Shown here piece after piece: positions 7,848-16,880 of a stretch of 64,000 nucleotides of DNA (positions are counted from its first letter, which is position 1; every line of letters starts with the position of its first letter). This DNA comes from a virus: positions 29,706 through 93,705 of IMG/VR virus record IMGVR_UViG_3300043775_002839; one strand, written 5' to 3'. The notes below the pieces were generated by a model. It saw only the letters and a list, made by a program, of their open reading frames with translations. It was not told the DNA's origin and did not search any database. A program made the translations under genes and the position numbers.

Positions 7848-8840
7848 ATGCCAGTACTTAAAGAATATATCAATCCGGATTTAATAGAATTTAAAAATCT
7901 ATTAATTAAACACTATCCAGATTTAAACGCTGACAATGCACAGTATATTTTAGAACTTTATTCTTTTGTTTATACCGATAAAATAAAAGGAATGGTGGAT
8001 TTTAATTCTAAATGCCAATTATTTTTTAAACAATTTAGAAATGGAAAATCACACTCTTTTTTATCAAAAGAATATTGGATATCAATGGGACATTCAATAG
8101 AATATGCAAGTAAGAAAGTAAGCGAAAGTCAGAAAATTAACAGTCCTCTAAATAAAGAACATTGGTTAAAAAAAGGATTTAGTGAAAATGATGCGATTAT
8201 TAAAATAAAAGAAATTCAATCAAATAGGAGCAATCTTAGATATGAAAAGTATACCAAAGAAGAAATTTCAAGACAAAGCACATGGTCTATAGATTATTGG
8301 ATTAATAAAGGATTCTCAAAGGAAGATGCTATAAAAAAAGTCCATGAAAAAAATTATTCATGTAGAGAATTTTGGAATAGTGATGATGAATATAATGAGA
8401 TTAAAAAAATAATATCTAAAAAAACTTCAGATTTTATTAAAAACAATCCAGAGATTTATAAATCTTTTTTTGGAAGTATTTCTAAGGAAGAAATTTCATT
8501 TTTTAAAGACATTTCAACACATATTAATAATATTAAACATATAGAATTCATTGTCAATATAAAAAAATCTAAAGAACTAGAACAAGGAATAATAAAATAC
8601 GATGGTTATTTTAAAGATGATGATTCATTAATTCTAATAGAGTATGATGGATTGTATTGGCATAAACAAGACTATGACGAGATAAAGGATAAAATATGTT
8701 TAGAAACAAGAAATGATGTTAATGGTATAATAAGAATAAGTTGCGATGCTTATAAAAATAATAATAAAATAATCAATTTAATACAAGATGCAATTAGAAA
8801 AATTAAAAATAAAGAATGTAACAGAGTTAAAATCTACTAA
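7848..8840 (+). CDS. Endonuclease gene inside the fractured uvsX (EDxHD/Vsr-like)
   Basis: 330-residue protein between the intein halves. The C-terminal part has the signature IEYDGLYWH (E265, D267, H272) followed by D275 and a Lys-rich tail, consistent with the Vsr-like EDxHD homing endonucleases described in fractured genes with split inteins. The N-terminal two thirds carry three copies of a motif of the form (K/D)x(Y/H)W(I/L)xxG(H/F)SxxxA at about residues 74-90, 103-118 and 148-163, probably DNA-binding modules. Its 3' end overlaps the start of the IntC gene by 53 nt. The AT content is higher than in the flanking uvsX exteins. Confidence 0.8.
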   Translation: MPVLKEYINPDLIEFKNLLIKHYPDLNADNAQYILELYSFVYTDKIKGMVDFNSKCQLFFKQFRNGKSHSFLSKEYWISMGHSIEYASKKVSESQKINSPLNKEHWLKKGFSENDAIIKIKEIQSNRSNLRYEKYTKEEISRQSTWSIDYWINKGFSKEDAIKKVHEKNYSCREFWNSDDEYNEIKKIISKKTSDFIKNNPEIYKSFFGSISKEEISFFKDISTHINNIKHIEFIVNIKKSKELEQGIIKYDGYFKDDDSLILIEYDGLYWHKQDYDEIKDKICLETRNDVNGIIRISCDAYKNNNKIINLIQDAIRKIKNKECNRVKIY

Positions 8841-8907
8841 AGTATATGACCTTACTGTAGAAGACGCTCAGCATTACATCTCAGAAAATGGAGTGATTAA
8901 TCACAAC
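8788..8907 (+). other. Split intein, C-terminal half (IntC)
   Basis: 40 residues ending His-Asn, followed by Thr as first C-extein residue; size is typical of natural split-intein C halves. Confidence 0.87.
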
Positions 8908-9360
8908 ACAGGACCTGAATACGCCGCTTCAATAGTTCTTATGTTAAATAAGGCGCAATTAAAGGATGGTGATAAAAAAGTTGGTATCGTTGTAACCGCC
9001 AAGCCTGACAAGAATCGTTTCGCAAAACCCCACCCAATTAAATTCCACCTTGACTTTACTAAAGGTATGAATCCTTATGTTGGATTAGAACAATATGCAA
9101 CATGGGATATTTGTGGAATCACAAGAGGTTCTATTGAGAAAGGTGTTAAAACTCCTAAATCAACTGCAAGAGGATGGATTTGTAAACATCTTGATGAGAC
9201 TGTTTCTAATGCAGAATTCTTTACTGAAAAGGTATTTACAAGAGAGGTACTTGAACAAATTAATGAGCACCTTAAGCCAATTTTTAATTATAATACTTCG
9301 GCTGAAACTCTTAATAATGAAATTGGAGACTTATTAAACGAGGACTTAGATACTGAATAA
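8788..9360 (+). CDS. uvsX: C-half of split intein fused to UvsX C-terminal part
   Basis: The first 40 residues form the C-intein: block F VYDLTVEDAQHYI, then GVINHN, ending in the catalytic His-Asn. Thr41 is the +1 nucleophile and opens the C-extein TGPEYAASIVLML, which matches the UvsX GGGTGP segment seen in T4. The remaining 150 residues complete the recombinase core and acidic tail (GDLLNEDLDTE). The ATG at 8788 lies inside the 3' end of the endonuclease gene and gives a normal IntC length. Trans-splicing with the product of 6845-7804 is needed for a whole UvsX. Confidence 0.88.
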   Translation: MQLEKLKIKNVTELKSTKVYDLTVEDAQHYISENGVINHNTGPEYAASIVLMLNKAQLKDGDKKVGIVVTAKPDKNRFAKPHPIKFHLDFTKGMNPYVGLEQYATWDICGITRGSIEKGVKTPKSTARGWICKHLDETVSNAEFFTEKVFTREVLEQINEHLKPIFNYNTSAETLNNEIGDLLNEDLDTE

Positions 9361-9361
9361 T

Positions 9362-9673
9362 ATGGAAGTGAATCTTAATCGACTAGATGAAGACAAACTA
9401 CCCATAAAATATATTTTAGGCATCCATGAACAACTAGAAAGTTTTCCGGATGCCTTTGATATTATACATGTTTATGTTGTCGAAACTATGAAAAAACCAG
9501 ACCGTCCACGAAACAATTTTACAAAACATTCATTGATGACATATCATGCTTGTGGTAATATTGAAAATGCGGAGAAGGGTTTGGAACAGGCAATTGGACT
9601 TGGTTTAATTGAACAAACCAACTCTGAAGATGGAAAAGAATCTTATAAGATATTAATTAACCCATTCCAATAA
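9362..9673 (+). CDS. Conserved hypothetical protein in replication operon
   Basis: 103 residues, starting one base after the uvsX C-half stop, so probably coupled to it. The sequence is soluble and mixed alpha/beta with a Pro-Arg patch (MKKPDRPRNNFTKHSL) and a central helix (NAEKGLEQAIGLGLIEQ) reminiscent of a small winged-helix layout. I do not recognise a family. Position between uvsX and gp41 suggests a recombination or replication accessory, but that is context only. Confidence 0.6.
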   Translation: MEVNLNRLDEDKLPIKYILGIHEQLESFPDAFDIIHVYVVETMKKPDRPRNNFTKHSLMTYHACGNIENAEKGLEQAIGLGLIEQTNSEDGKESYKILINPFQ

Positions 9674-9713
9674 GAAACTTTACCTCAAAAGTGCTTATAA
9701 TCTAAAAAAATAT

Positions 9714-11027
9714 ATGAAATTCGGACAAGATTTTGAAAAAATATTCTTTAAGTTATCTTTGGCAAAACCAAAGTACTTAGAAAAAATACATAAAGGCTTT
9801 TATACTTCAGATGAAATAGACACAATGCATTTTTTAGCAACGAAGTTCTATGAGAAATTCCATGAAGCTCCAAAGGCGGATCAGATGAAAATCCTTTCTC
9901 AAAGTCCTAAGTTTAAAGGAAAGGTTGATGAGAATATTATTGAATTGGTTTATAAAACTGACCTATCACAATATGATGAAGAATGGCTAGTTTCTACTGC
10001 TGAAGCCTGGATTAAATGGAGAACATTCGATACTACTTTAATAGACACTATTGAGTATATTAAGACCACTGAAGTTACTCCAGAGAATGCAGATTCAATC
10101 ATCTCAAAAGTTAAAAGTTTAATCAATGACCGAAATTCAATTGTATTTAACTCAGATATTGGACTAGATTTCTTTAATGCTGGCGATCACTACCAAGAAG
10201 GTCGAGCTAAATTTTCGACAGGATATAACTTTTTAGACAGGTTACTTTCTGGCGGTTATGACAAAGATGGTTCATTGATAGTTTATGTTGGAGAACAAAA
10301 TATTGGTAAGTCTATTTTCTTAGCGAATGACGCCGCAAATTTTGTTAAGATGGGAGTTAACACTGCATTTGTTTCTGCGGAAATGGCAGCTCATAAAGTT
10401 CTTAAAAGAATTGGAGCAAACCTACTTACAATTCCAATGAATGAATATGACGCCAAAGCCCAAAATAAAGACCTGATTAAAAGAAAGCTTGAAAATGTAG
10501 GTGATGGTTTAACACCACCTGGAAATCTTTTTGTAAAACAATTTCCAACTTCTCAAGCAACTGTACCAGATATTGAAGCCTATTTAAAACAAATCGAAGA
10601 GGAACGTAAGATAAAACTAGGAGCCATTGTTATTGACTACATAAATATCCTGGCAAACTATAGAAATCCAAACTCTGAAAATATGTACCTTAAAATCAAG
10701 CAAATTGCTGAAGATTTACGTGCAATGGGAGTAAGAAATAATTGGTTGATAGTTACTGCAACACAGATTAACCGAAATAATTATAATTCAAGTGATATTG
10801 GAATGGGAGATGTTGCAGAATCCGCAGGACTTTCGCATACCGCAGATTTAATGCTTGGAATTATTCAAGATGATATTATGCGAGCATCATTTGAATACTG
10901 GCTTAAAGTCTTAAAAATTAGAGATGGTGAAGGTAAAGGTGTTAAATGCCGACTAGATATTAACTATCAATACATGAGACTTACTGAAACTGATGACGTT
11001 ACAAATTCAAACATACACAACTTATAA
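9714..11027 (+). CDS. 41: Replicative DNA helicase (gp41, DnaB-like)
   Basis: Hexameric 5'-3' helicase that unwinds the replication fork. The RecA-type C-terminal domain has Walker A GEQNIGKS at 193-200, followed by VSAEMAAHKVLKRI, Walker B AIVIDY near 304-309, and TATQINR...AESAGLSHTAD as the sensor/arginine-finger region. The N-terminal 150 residues form the helical primase/helicase-interaction domain. The length of 437 residues is close to T4 gp41 (475). It ends two bases before the next gene, in an operon with the gp46/47 nuclease. Confidence 0.92.
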   Translation: MKFGQDFEKIFFKLSLAKPKYLEKIHKGFYTSDEIDTMHFLATKFYEKFHEAPKADQMKILSQSPKFKGKVDENIIELVYKTDLSQYDEEWLVSTAEAWIKWRTFDTTLIDTIEYIKTTEVTPENADSIISKVKSLINDRNSIVFNSDIGLDFFNAGDHYQEGRAKFSTGYNFLDRLLSGGYDKDGSLIVYVGEQNIGKSIFLANDAANFVKMGVNTAFVSAEMAAHKVLKRIGANLLTIPMNEYDAKAQNKDLIKRKLENVGDGLTPPGNLFVKQFPTSQATVPDIEAYLKQIEEERKIKLGAIVIDYINILANYRNPNSENMYLKIKQIAEDLRAMGVRNNWLIVTATQINRNNYNSSDIGMGDVAESAGLSHTADLMLGIIQDDIMRASFEYWLKVLKIRDGEGKGVKCRLDINYQYMRLTETDDVTNSNIHNL

Positions 11028-11029
11028 AC

Positions 11030-11473
11030 ATGAGAACACAAAGAGATAAAATATTCGACAATACATTTACTGAGAGTGAATATGAATTAGACAGTTCATT
11101 TTCTTTTGAAATTGCTCCAAGCTACCTAGACAATCGAGACGAAGAGGACAAAATTGAAACGCAAATCATAATCACAAAGATTCATGAACTAATTGAATCT
11201 TCAAGATTTAAACACTTCAATAGCATTAACGAATTTAATGAGACTGTTAAATTAAAAAAGAATGAAATTAACGAAATCTATGAATTTATTTCAGACGAGC
11301 TCAGACCAAACCATTCAATTATAGAAGTATTTTCAGAATTATGTGATTACTTTAATGTTAATCCAACCAAATTCTACCAGTCACTAGGAAACAAATTTAA
11401 AGAAGAGCTAATCGAAGTATTAGACAAGAAGACAAACGTACTTAAGAAAAAGCATATAAATAGATTATTCTAA
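11030..11473 (+). CDS. Hypothetical protein with possible clamp-binding C-terminus
   Basis: 147 residues, acidic N-terminal half and helical C-terminal half (LCDYFNVNPTKFYQSLGNKF, then ELIEVLDKKTNVLKK). The last residues, HINRLF, resemble the C-termini of the polymerase (STSLF) and the FEN-type nuclease (INTLF) in this window. Tightly packed between gp41 and gp47 (2-nt gaps). The function is not recognised; a clamp-associated replication factor is an inference. Confidence 0.6.
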   Translation: MRTQRDKIFDNTFTESEYELDSSFSFEIAPSYLDNRDEEDKIETQIIITKIHELIESSRFKHFNSINEFNETVKLKKNEINEIYEFISDELRPNHSIIEVFSELCDYFNVNPTKFYQSLGNKFKEELIEVLDKKTNVLKKKHINRLF

Positions 11474-11475
11474 CT

Positions 11476-12588
11476 ATGATTCAACAAGCAAATTTAAACA
11501 AGCCAGTAAAAAGAATTTGGATTCTAGGTGATATGCACTTAGGAGTCCGTTCAAGTTCTTTGGAATGGTTAGAGATGCAAAAGGATTTTTATGACAACCA
11601 ATTTATTCCGACTCTATTAGAAAACTATGAAGATGGAGATATTTTGGTTCAAGTTGGAGATGCTTTCGATAATAGACAAAGTGTAAACATTAGAGTCCTA
11701 CATTATGCAATCGATCTTTTTGAAAGACTTGGAAATATTCTACCGACTCACGTAATCTGCGGAAACCACGATATCTGGGCAAAAAAGAGCAATGATGTAA
11801 GTTCTATTGATGCACTTAAATGGATTCCAAATGTAAGTATCTACAAAGAACCCCAAACATTCAATTGGGGTGGACGAGAAATCCTATTAATGCCATGGAG
11901 ACGGGACGTAGAACATGAAGTAGAAACTTTAGATGCATTCCCAAACGCTGAAATTGTATTTTGCCATTCAGAAGTTCGAGGTATTAAATTAAATAAGAAG
12001 GTTGACAATCACCACGGAACCGATTCAACTACTTATGACCGATTTACTGCAGTTTATTCAGGACATATTCATTATAGACAGAGACGCGGACAACTGAGAA
12101 TGGTTGGTACGCCTTATGAATTGACCCGATCTGATATGGACAACACTAAAGGATTTGATCTGGTTAATTTAGAAGACATGCAGGAGACCTTCTTTGAGAA
12201 TACAATATCACCAAAGTTTGTTAAATTTAATCTAACCAATCTTTATAATACACCTCTTGGAGAATTTAAAGATGCCATTAGAAATAATTTTGTAGACCTT
12301 TATGTCCCATCAAATATTGCAACAACATCTGCTCTTTCAAGACTAATTAATAAAGTACAAACAATAAGTAGAAAAATTGACCCCAATATCTACGAACAGG
12401 ACACATTCTTAGACGAGGATTCATACGACATGGACCAAATTGAGGACCTATACAAAAATTATAATATCTTACATCTTTGTAATATCTATGTCGATAATAC
12501 TGGACATGCCGAAGATGTTAAAACACAAATCAAGGATCGTTTAAAGAAACTTCACGATTTTTACGCATATAATAATCAAATGGATTAA
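11476..12588 (+). CDS. 47: Recombination exonuclease subunit gp47 (SbcD/Mre11-like)
   Basis: Metallophosphoesterase nuclease that pairs with gp46 to resect DNA ends and feed UvsX-dependent recombination and host DNA degradation. All five metal motifs are present: GDMHLG at 18-23, GDAFD at 61-65, GNHD at 96-99, FCHSE around H164, and GHIH at 196-199. The 370-residue length matches T4 gp47 (about 340). It ends two bases before the gp46 gene. Confidence 0.93.
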   Translation: MIQQANLNKPVKRIWILGDMHLGVRSSSLEWLEMQKDFYDNQFIPTLLENYEDGDILVQVGDAFDNRQSVNIRVLHYAIDLFERLGNILPTHVICGNHDIWAKKSNDVSSIDALKWIPNVSIYKEPQTFNWGGREILLMPWRRDVEHEVETLDAFPNAEIVFCHSEVRGIKLNKKVDNHHGTDSTTYDRFTAVYSGHIHYRQRRGQLRMVGTPYELTRSDMDNTKGFDLVNLEDMQETFFENTISPKFVKFNLTNLYNTPLGEFKDAIRNNFVDLYVPSNIATTSALSRLINKVQTISRKIDPNIYEQDTFLDEDSYDMDQIEDLYKNYNILHLCNIYVDNTGHAEDVKTQIKDRLKKLHDFYAYNNQMD

Positions 12589-12590
12589 AT

Positions 12591-14264
12591 ATGAAAATAC
12601 AAAGTATTGAACTAAAAAACTTTGCATCCTACGGCAATCAAGTTCAAACGATAAAATTCGAAGATGATAAATCTGAGCTATTTTTAACATTGGGTAAAAA
12701 TGGCGAAGGCAAAACAACTATTGCTAACGCGATAGTTTTTGCGCTTTACGGGAAAGTTGAAGGTGTTAAAATGTCTGACCTTCCAAACCGAATTAATAAA
12801 GAACTTTGGGTCCAAATAACCTTACAATGTAAAAGTACAACCGTTGTTATTGAGCGCGGTCTGGCTCCTGGAATTTTCAAAGTACTCCTTAATGGAATTG
12901 AATTTGACAAGGCAGGAAAACGTTCAGTACAAGAATATCTTGAAGAGGAAATCTTTGGCATTCCATACCATGTATTTAAAAACATTATTATTCTCTCGGT
13001 TAATGACTTTAAGTCTTTTTTAACAATGAGCAATAGTGACAAACGTCAGATCATTGATAAAATGTTTGGATTCTCTATCTTAAATGAAATGCAAAATGCA
13101 CTTAAAGAAGAGAGGCGAACACTTAAAGGTGATATTGATGCATTTGGTAGAGAATTGAGTCAAATAAATGAGAACATAAAATCGGTTCAAATAAAACTTG
13201 ACCAATTAATGGTTGAAAGCCAAGAAAAGGACAAGCAGAAAATTCAACATCTTAAAGATTCTCTTGTTAAATATGACGAAAATAAAAAGAAGTTAGAAGA
13301 GGCTCAAGGTAAAATTACTGCAAGCATTAAAGGTTTAAATCTAGACCTTCAAACAAATCAGTCGACCGAAACTGAATTAAAGTTTAAAATAGCAGAACTT
13401 AAAAAGAAATTAGAGTTGTATGAAAATAATTCATGCCCAACTTGCGAACATGAGCTTACTGGAGAATTTCATAACTCTAGAAAGGATGAACTTGAATCTG
13501 AACTAAAAGATATTCCAAGTCAACTTCAAGAAGTTACTGGGGAAGTGTCAACTATTAAAACCCAAATCAGCGATCTTAGAGATAAAGATAGTGCAGTTCG
13601 AGACAAAGTATCTTCCTTAAATATTAACATTGCAAATTTTAAAACAGAGCTCTTAGCAATTGCCGCATCAATCAAAGGCACAACTGATTTTTCTCACATG
13701 GAACAAATTATCTCTGACTTTGAAACCCAAGAGTTGGAGAAAGGAAATCTCAAAGATACTAAAACAATTGACTACAATTTCTTAGAAATGGTTGAAGAGG
13801 TTCTTGGCGAGGATGGAGTTAAAAATCTTGCAATCAAGACAATATTGCCCGGACTGAATGCAAACATTGCAGCTATGACCCAGACAATGCACCTTCACTT
13901 CCACCTCAGGTTTGATGAGAAATTCAATTGTATTATCAATCACTTAGGAGAGGAAATAAACCCAATGACCCTTTCAACAGGAGAACGAAAGAAAGCCGAC
14001 TTTATAATTATTATTGCAATTATTAAAATCCTAAAGTTAAGATTTCCACAATTAAATTTACTATTCTTAGATGAGTTATTAAGTTCTGTCGATCAGGATG
14101 GAATTCACAATATCCTAAAAATTTTGAGTGGAGTAATCAAGGAGAGCAAAATTAACTGTTTTGTTATCAACCACACACCCTTGCCCCACGAAATCTTTGA
14201 CAAAAAGATTCAAATCTACAGAGAAAATGGATTCTCTAAATTTAATATTGAGCTAATAGAATAA
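12591..14264 (+). CDS. 46: Recombination exonuclease subunit gp46 (SbcC/Rad50-like)
   Basis: ABC-type SMC-like ATPase that drives the gp47 nuclease. Walker A GKNGEGKT at 35-42; a coiled coil from about residue 165 to 360 broken by the zinc hook CPTC at 282-285; signature LSTGERKKAD; and Walker B LLFLDELLSSVD near the C-terminus. The length of 557 residues is close to T4 gp46 (560). It closes the replication/recombination operon before the fibre genes. Confidence 0.94.
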   Translation: MKIQSIELKNFASYGNQVQTIKFEDDKSELFLTLGKNGEGKTTIANAIVFALYGKVEGVKMSDLPNRINKELWVQITLQCKSTTVVIERGLAPGIFKVLLNGIEFDKAGKRSVQEYLEEEIFGIPYHVFKNIIILSVNDFKSFLTMSNSDKRQIIDKMFGFSILNEMQNALKEERRTLKGDIDAFGRELSQINENIKSVQIKLDQLMVESQEKDKQKIQHLKDSLVKYDENKKKLEEAQGKITASIKGLNLDLQTNQSTETELKFKIAELKKKLELYENNSCPTCEHELTGEFHNSRKDELESELKDIPSQLQEVTGEVSTIKTQISDLRDKDSAVRDKVSSLNINIANFKTELLAIAASIKGTTDFSHMEQIISDFETQELEKGNLKDTKTIDYNFLEMVEEVLGEDGVKNLAIKTILPGLNANIAAMTQTMHLHFHLRFDEKFNCIINHLGEEINPMTLSTGERKKADFIIIIAIIKILKLRFPQLNLLFLDELLSSVDQDGIHNILKILSGVIKESKINCFVINHTPLPHEIFDKKIQIYRENGFSKFNIELIE

Positions 14265-14276
14265 GATATATATTGA

Positions 14277-16868
14277 ATGGCAAATTATAACCAGAAGTTT
14301 AACTCTGACGATAGTGTAGTTAGACACATTATTATAGGATTTTTAGCCGATTTGAATACTAAATTGTATTTTCATCGACAAATAACCAATGAAGAGAGAG
14401 TAGTAGTGGACGTTCCATTTTACTACTCAATAACAGGGGATGACCAGTTCCTAAGAGATAATTTCTTATTTTCTACAGCATCCGGTCCAAATTGTACTCC
14501 AGATAAAGAACATGCCGATGCAAACTACGATGTTGTACCAAGAGGACTTGTAAACTTTGATGGACTTGCTATTGATTCTGGAAAACTAGTTAATAAAAGA
14601 ATCTCCGGTAACTATACTAAAATGAATTCTGAGGGAATTATTGAATCTTATGTTGCCGAATTTGACATGATTCCAATAACTATCAGTTTTAATGTTGAAA
14701 TACTAGTATCTTCAACTCTTGATTCTTTTAAAATAACTGAGGCAATAATTAAAAGAATGTACAAATCCAACTATTTTAATGTTGAAGTTGGACATTTAGA
14801 AGAGGGTAATTATAGAATTGCATCTTATTATGCCCTACCGGACGATTATAATCTTGAAAGACCCGTTGGATTCAAATATGATGATAAGGACCGATTTAAA
14901 ATAACCTTTCCAATTGAAGTTAATTCATTTATACCTTCATTCCATCTAGGAAATGAAGAAAGTTTCGGAACAAATACAGATCGTTTCGGAACAAATCAAC
15001 GTTCTACTGAAATGTTTGCTGGAAATAGAATGTTTACAATAAATAACATTATAAATTCGACAGATGTTACTCAAATCGATTCCGGTCCATTTCTTGGAGA
15101 AATTATACAAGTGCCATCAATACCACCAACAAATGGTAGTTCACTATTTGGATCTCAGGGACCTATAGGTCCTGCAGGAGACAGAGGACCTCAAGGACGC
15201 CAAGGTCCTATAGGACCTCAAGGATATCAGGGTATTCAGGGTATTAAAGGAGATCAAGGACTTCAGGGTATTAAAGGAGACCAAGGTACTCAAGGAGATC
15301 AAGGACTTCAGGGTACTCAAGGAGATCAAGGACTTCAGGGTATTAAAGGAGACCAAGGAATACAAGGAGACCAAGGAATACAAGGAGACCAAGGTACTCA
15401 GGGAGACCAAGGAATACAAGGTACTCAGGGAGACCAAGGAATACAAGGTACTCAAGGAGACCAAGGAACGCAAGGTACCACTCCACTTTGGATTTTTAGA
15501 GGTGAATGGGTAAATGGGATTGATTATATTGCTGGAGACTTGGTTACATTTAACGGATCTCTTTACTATACAGCAACCGGCGTTTATTCTTCTTTTAATC
15601 CGGAATATACTGGAGTGGACTGGGCTCTTATATCTCCGAGAGGAGACCAAGGAGACCAAGGAGACCAAGGAGACCAAGGAGACCAAGGAACTCAAGGAGA
15701 CCAAGGAACTCAAGGAGACCAAGGAACTCAAGGAGACCAAGGAACTCAAGGAGACCAAGGAACTCAAGGAGACCAAGGAACTCAAGGAGACCAAGGAACT
15801 CAAGGAACTCAAGGAACTCAAGGAGAAAAAGGCACAACAGGAAATTTTGGTGGTGCAACATTTGAGTTCTTCTATGACAATGATACAACGGATCCTGTAA
15901 ATCTTACTTCTGGACACATAAGAATTAATGAATTTGGTACTGAAATGTACATTTCATATTTAGATGCTAACTCCGTAAATATTCAATCATTCATACATAC
16001 AATTGATGACTCATCTTCTCAGATCAAAGGTTCATTTAAACTAACCTCATATTCTGACCCACTGCTTTATGCATTTTTTAATATCACCGGCTCTCATACA
16101 GAACATTCAGATCATTTTAATGTTCCAATTGCATTTATTTCTAGCCCTATTGCTGGAACTGTACCTCCTGATCAAAGAACATATATTACATTTCAAAGAA
16201 CAGGAGATATTGGAGACCGAGGACCTCAAGGAGACCAAGGACCTCAAGGACCTCAAGGACCTCAAGGAGACCAAGGACCTCAAGGAGACCAAGGAACTCA
16301 AGGAGACCAAGGAACTCAAGGAGACCAAGGAACTCAAGGAGACCAAGGAACTCAAGGAGACCAAGGACCTCAAGGAGACCAAGGACCTCAAGGAGACCAA
16401 GGACCTCAAGGAGACCAAGGACCTCAAGGAGACCAAGGACCTCAAGGAACTCAAGGAGACCAAGGACCTCAAGGACCTCAAGGAGACCAAGGACCTCAAG
16501 GAGACCAAGGAACTCAAGGAACTCAAGGAACTCAAGGAAATGGACCTCAAGGACCTCAAGGACCTGCTGGTACAGGTTCAGGTGCAGGTGGAAGTATTAA
16601 ATCAATAAACGTAATAAGCAGTAATACAATCGCCGGAAGTAATGCTAGCACTGAATACACATATCTTGCATCAGGAACTATTGATATCACTCTTCCAACA
16701 GCCGTGGGAAATACAAATAACTACTATATCAAAAATACAGGAACAGGTACAGTAACAATTAAAACAACAGGATCTGAAACAATAGATGGAAGTTTAACAG
16801 CACCTCTGCGGGTACAATACACTGCGCTAACTCTTGTCAGCGACCAATTAAACTGGTTCATAATATAA
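14277..16868 (+). CDS. Collagen-like fibre protein
   Basis: 863-residue virion fibre candidate. Residues 1 to about 285 form a globular virion-attachment domain. Three Gly-X-Y blocks follow (rich in GDQGTQ and GDQGPQ), which should form triple-helical rods. Between blocks 1 and 2 is an insert (WVNGIDYIAGDLVTFNGSLY) with the W..G..Y..GD.V...G..Y pattern of small carbohydrate-binding modules (CBM5/12-like). A second insert separates blocks 2 and 3. The C-terminal 95 residues (ITLPTAVGNTNNYYIKNTG...) look like a trimerising fibre tip. Probably a receptor-binding or decoration fibre. A weak GATATATAT box sits just before the start. Confidence 0.75.
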   Translation: MANYNQKFNSDDSVVRHIIIGFLADLNTKLYFHRQITNEERVVVDVPFYYSITGDDQFLRDNFLFSTASGPNCTPDKEHADANYDVVPRGLVNFDGLAIDSGKLVNKRISGNYTKMNSEGIIESYVAEFDMIPITISFNVEILVSSTLDSFKITEAIIKRMYKSNYFNVEVGHLEEGNYRIASYYALPDDYNLERPVGFKYDDKDRFKITFPIEVNSFIPSFHLGNEESFGTNTDRFGTNQRSTEMFAGNRMFTINNIINSTDVTQIDSGPFLGEIIQVPSIPPTNGSSLFGSQGPIGPAGDRGPQGRQGPIGPQGYQGIQGIKGDQGLQGIKGDQGTQGDQGLQGTQGDQGLQGIKGDQGIQGDQGIQGDQGTQGDQGIQGTQGDQGIQGTQGDQGTQGTTPLWIFRGEWVNGIDYIAGDLVTFNGSLYYTATGVYSSFNPEYTGVDWALISPRGDQGDQGDQGDQGDQGTQGDQGTQGDQGTQGDQGTQGDQGTQGDQGTQGDQGTQGTQGTQGEKGTTGNFGGATFEFFYDNDTTDPVNLTSGHIRINEFGTEMYISYLDANSVNIQSFIHTIDDSSSQIKGSFKLTSYSDPLLYAFFNITGSHTEHSDHFNVPIAFISSPIAGTVPPDQRTYITFQRTGDIGDRGPQGDQGPQGPQGPQGDQGPQGDQGTQGDQGTQGDQGTQGDQGTQGDQGPQGDQGPQGDQGPQGDQGPQGDQGPQGTQGDQGPQGPQGDQGPQGDQGTQGTQGTQGNGPQGPQGPAGTGSGAGGSIKSINVISSNTIAGSNASTEYTYLASGTIDITLPTAVGNTNNYYIKNTGTGTVTIKTTGSETIDGSLTAPLRVQYTALTLVSDQLNWFII
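15150..15480 (+). repeat. Collagen-like coding repeat block 1
   Basis: About 110 residues of Gly-X-Y built from 9- and 18-bp units such as GGAGACCAAGG; in-frame, no stop. Confidence 0.85.
15643..15840 (+). repeat. Collagen-like coding repeat block 2
   Basis: Nearly perfect GDQ and GDQGTQ repeats (9- and 18-bp units). The low divergence suggests recent expansion by slippage. Confidence 0.88.
16204..16590 (+). repeat. Collagen-like coding repeat block 3
   Basis: Gly-X-Y repeats mixing GDQGPQ and GDQGTQ units, ending in a flexible GTGSGAGGS linker before the fibre tip. Confidence 0.88.
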
Positions 16869-16880
16869 AAATAAAACAAT

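Noticed and set aside
14265-14273. GATATATAT before the collagen-like fibre gene as a promoter
   Set aside because: It lies only three bases from the start codon and deviates at the last base; the gene can be transcribed from upstream.
15643-16566. Regularly repeated units that could be mistaken for a CRISPR array
   Set aside because: Repeats are contiguous, in frame and have no unique spacers; no cas genes are present.
15144-16608. Long ORFs antisense and in other frames over the collagen-like repeats
   Set aside because: They are periodic by-products of the 9/18-bp coding repeats (Leu-Ser or Glu-Leu-Lys runs) with no independent start or family.
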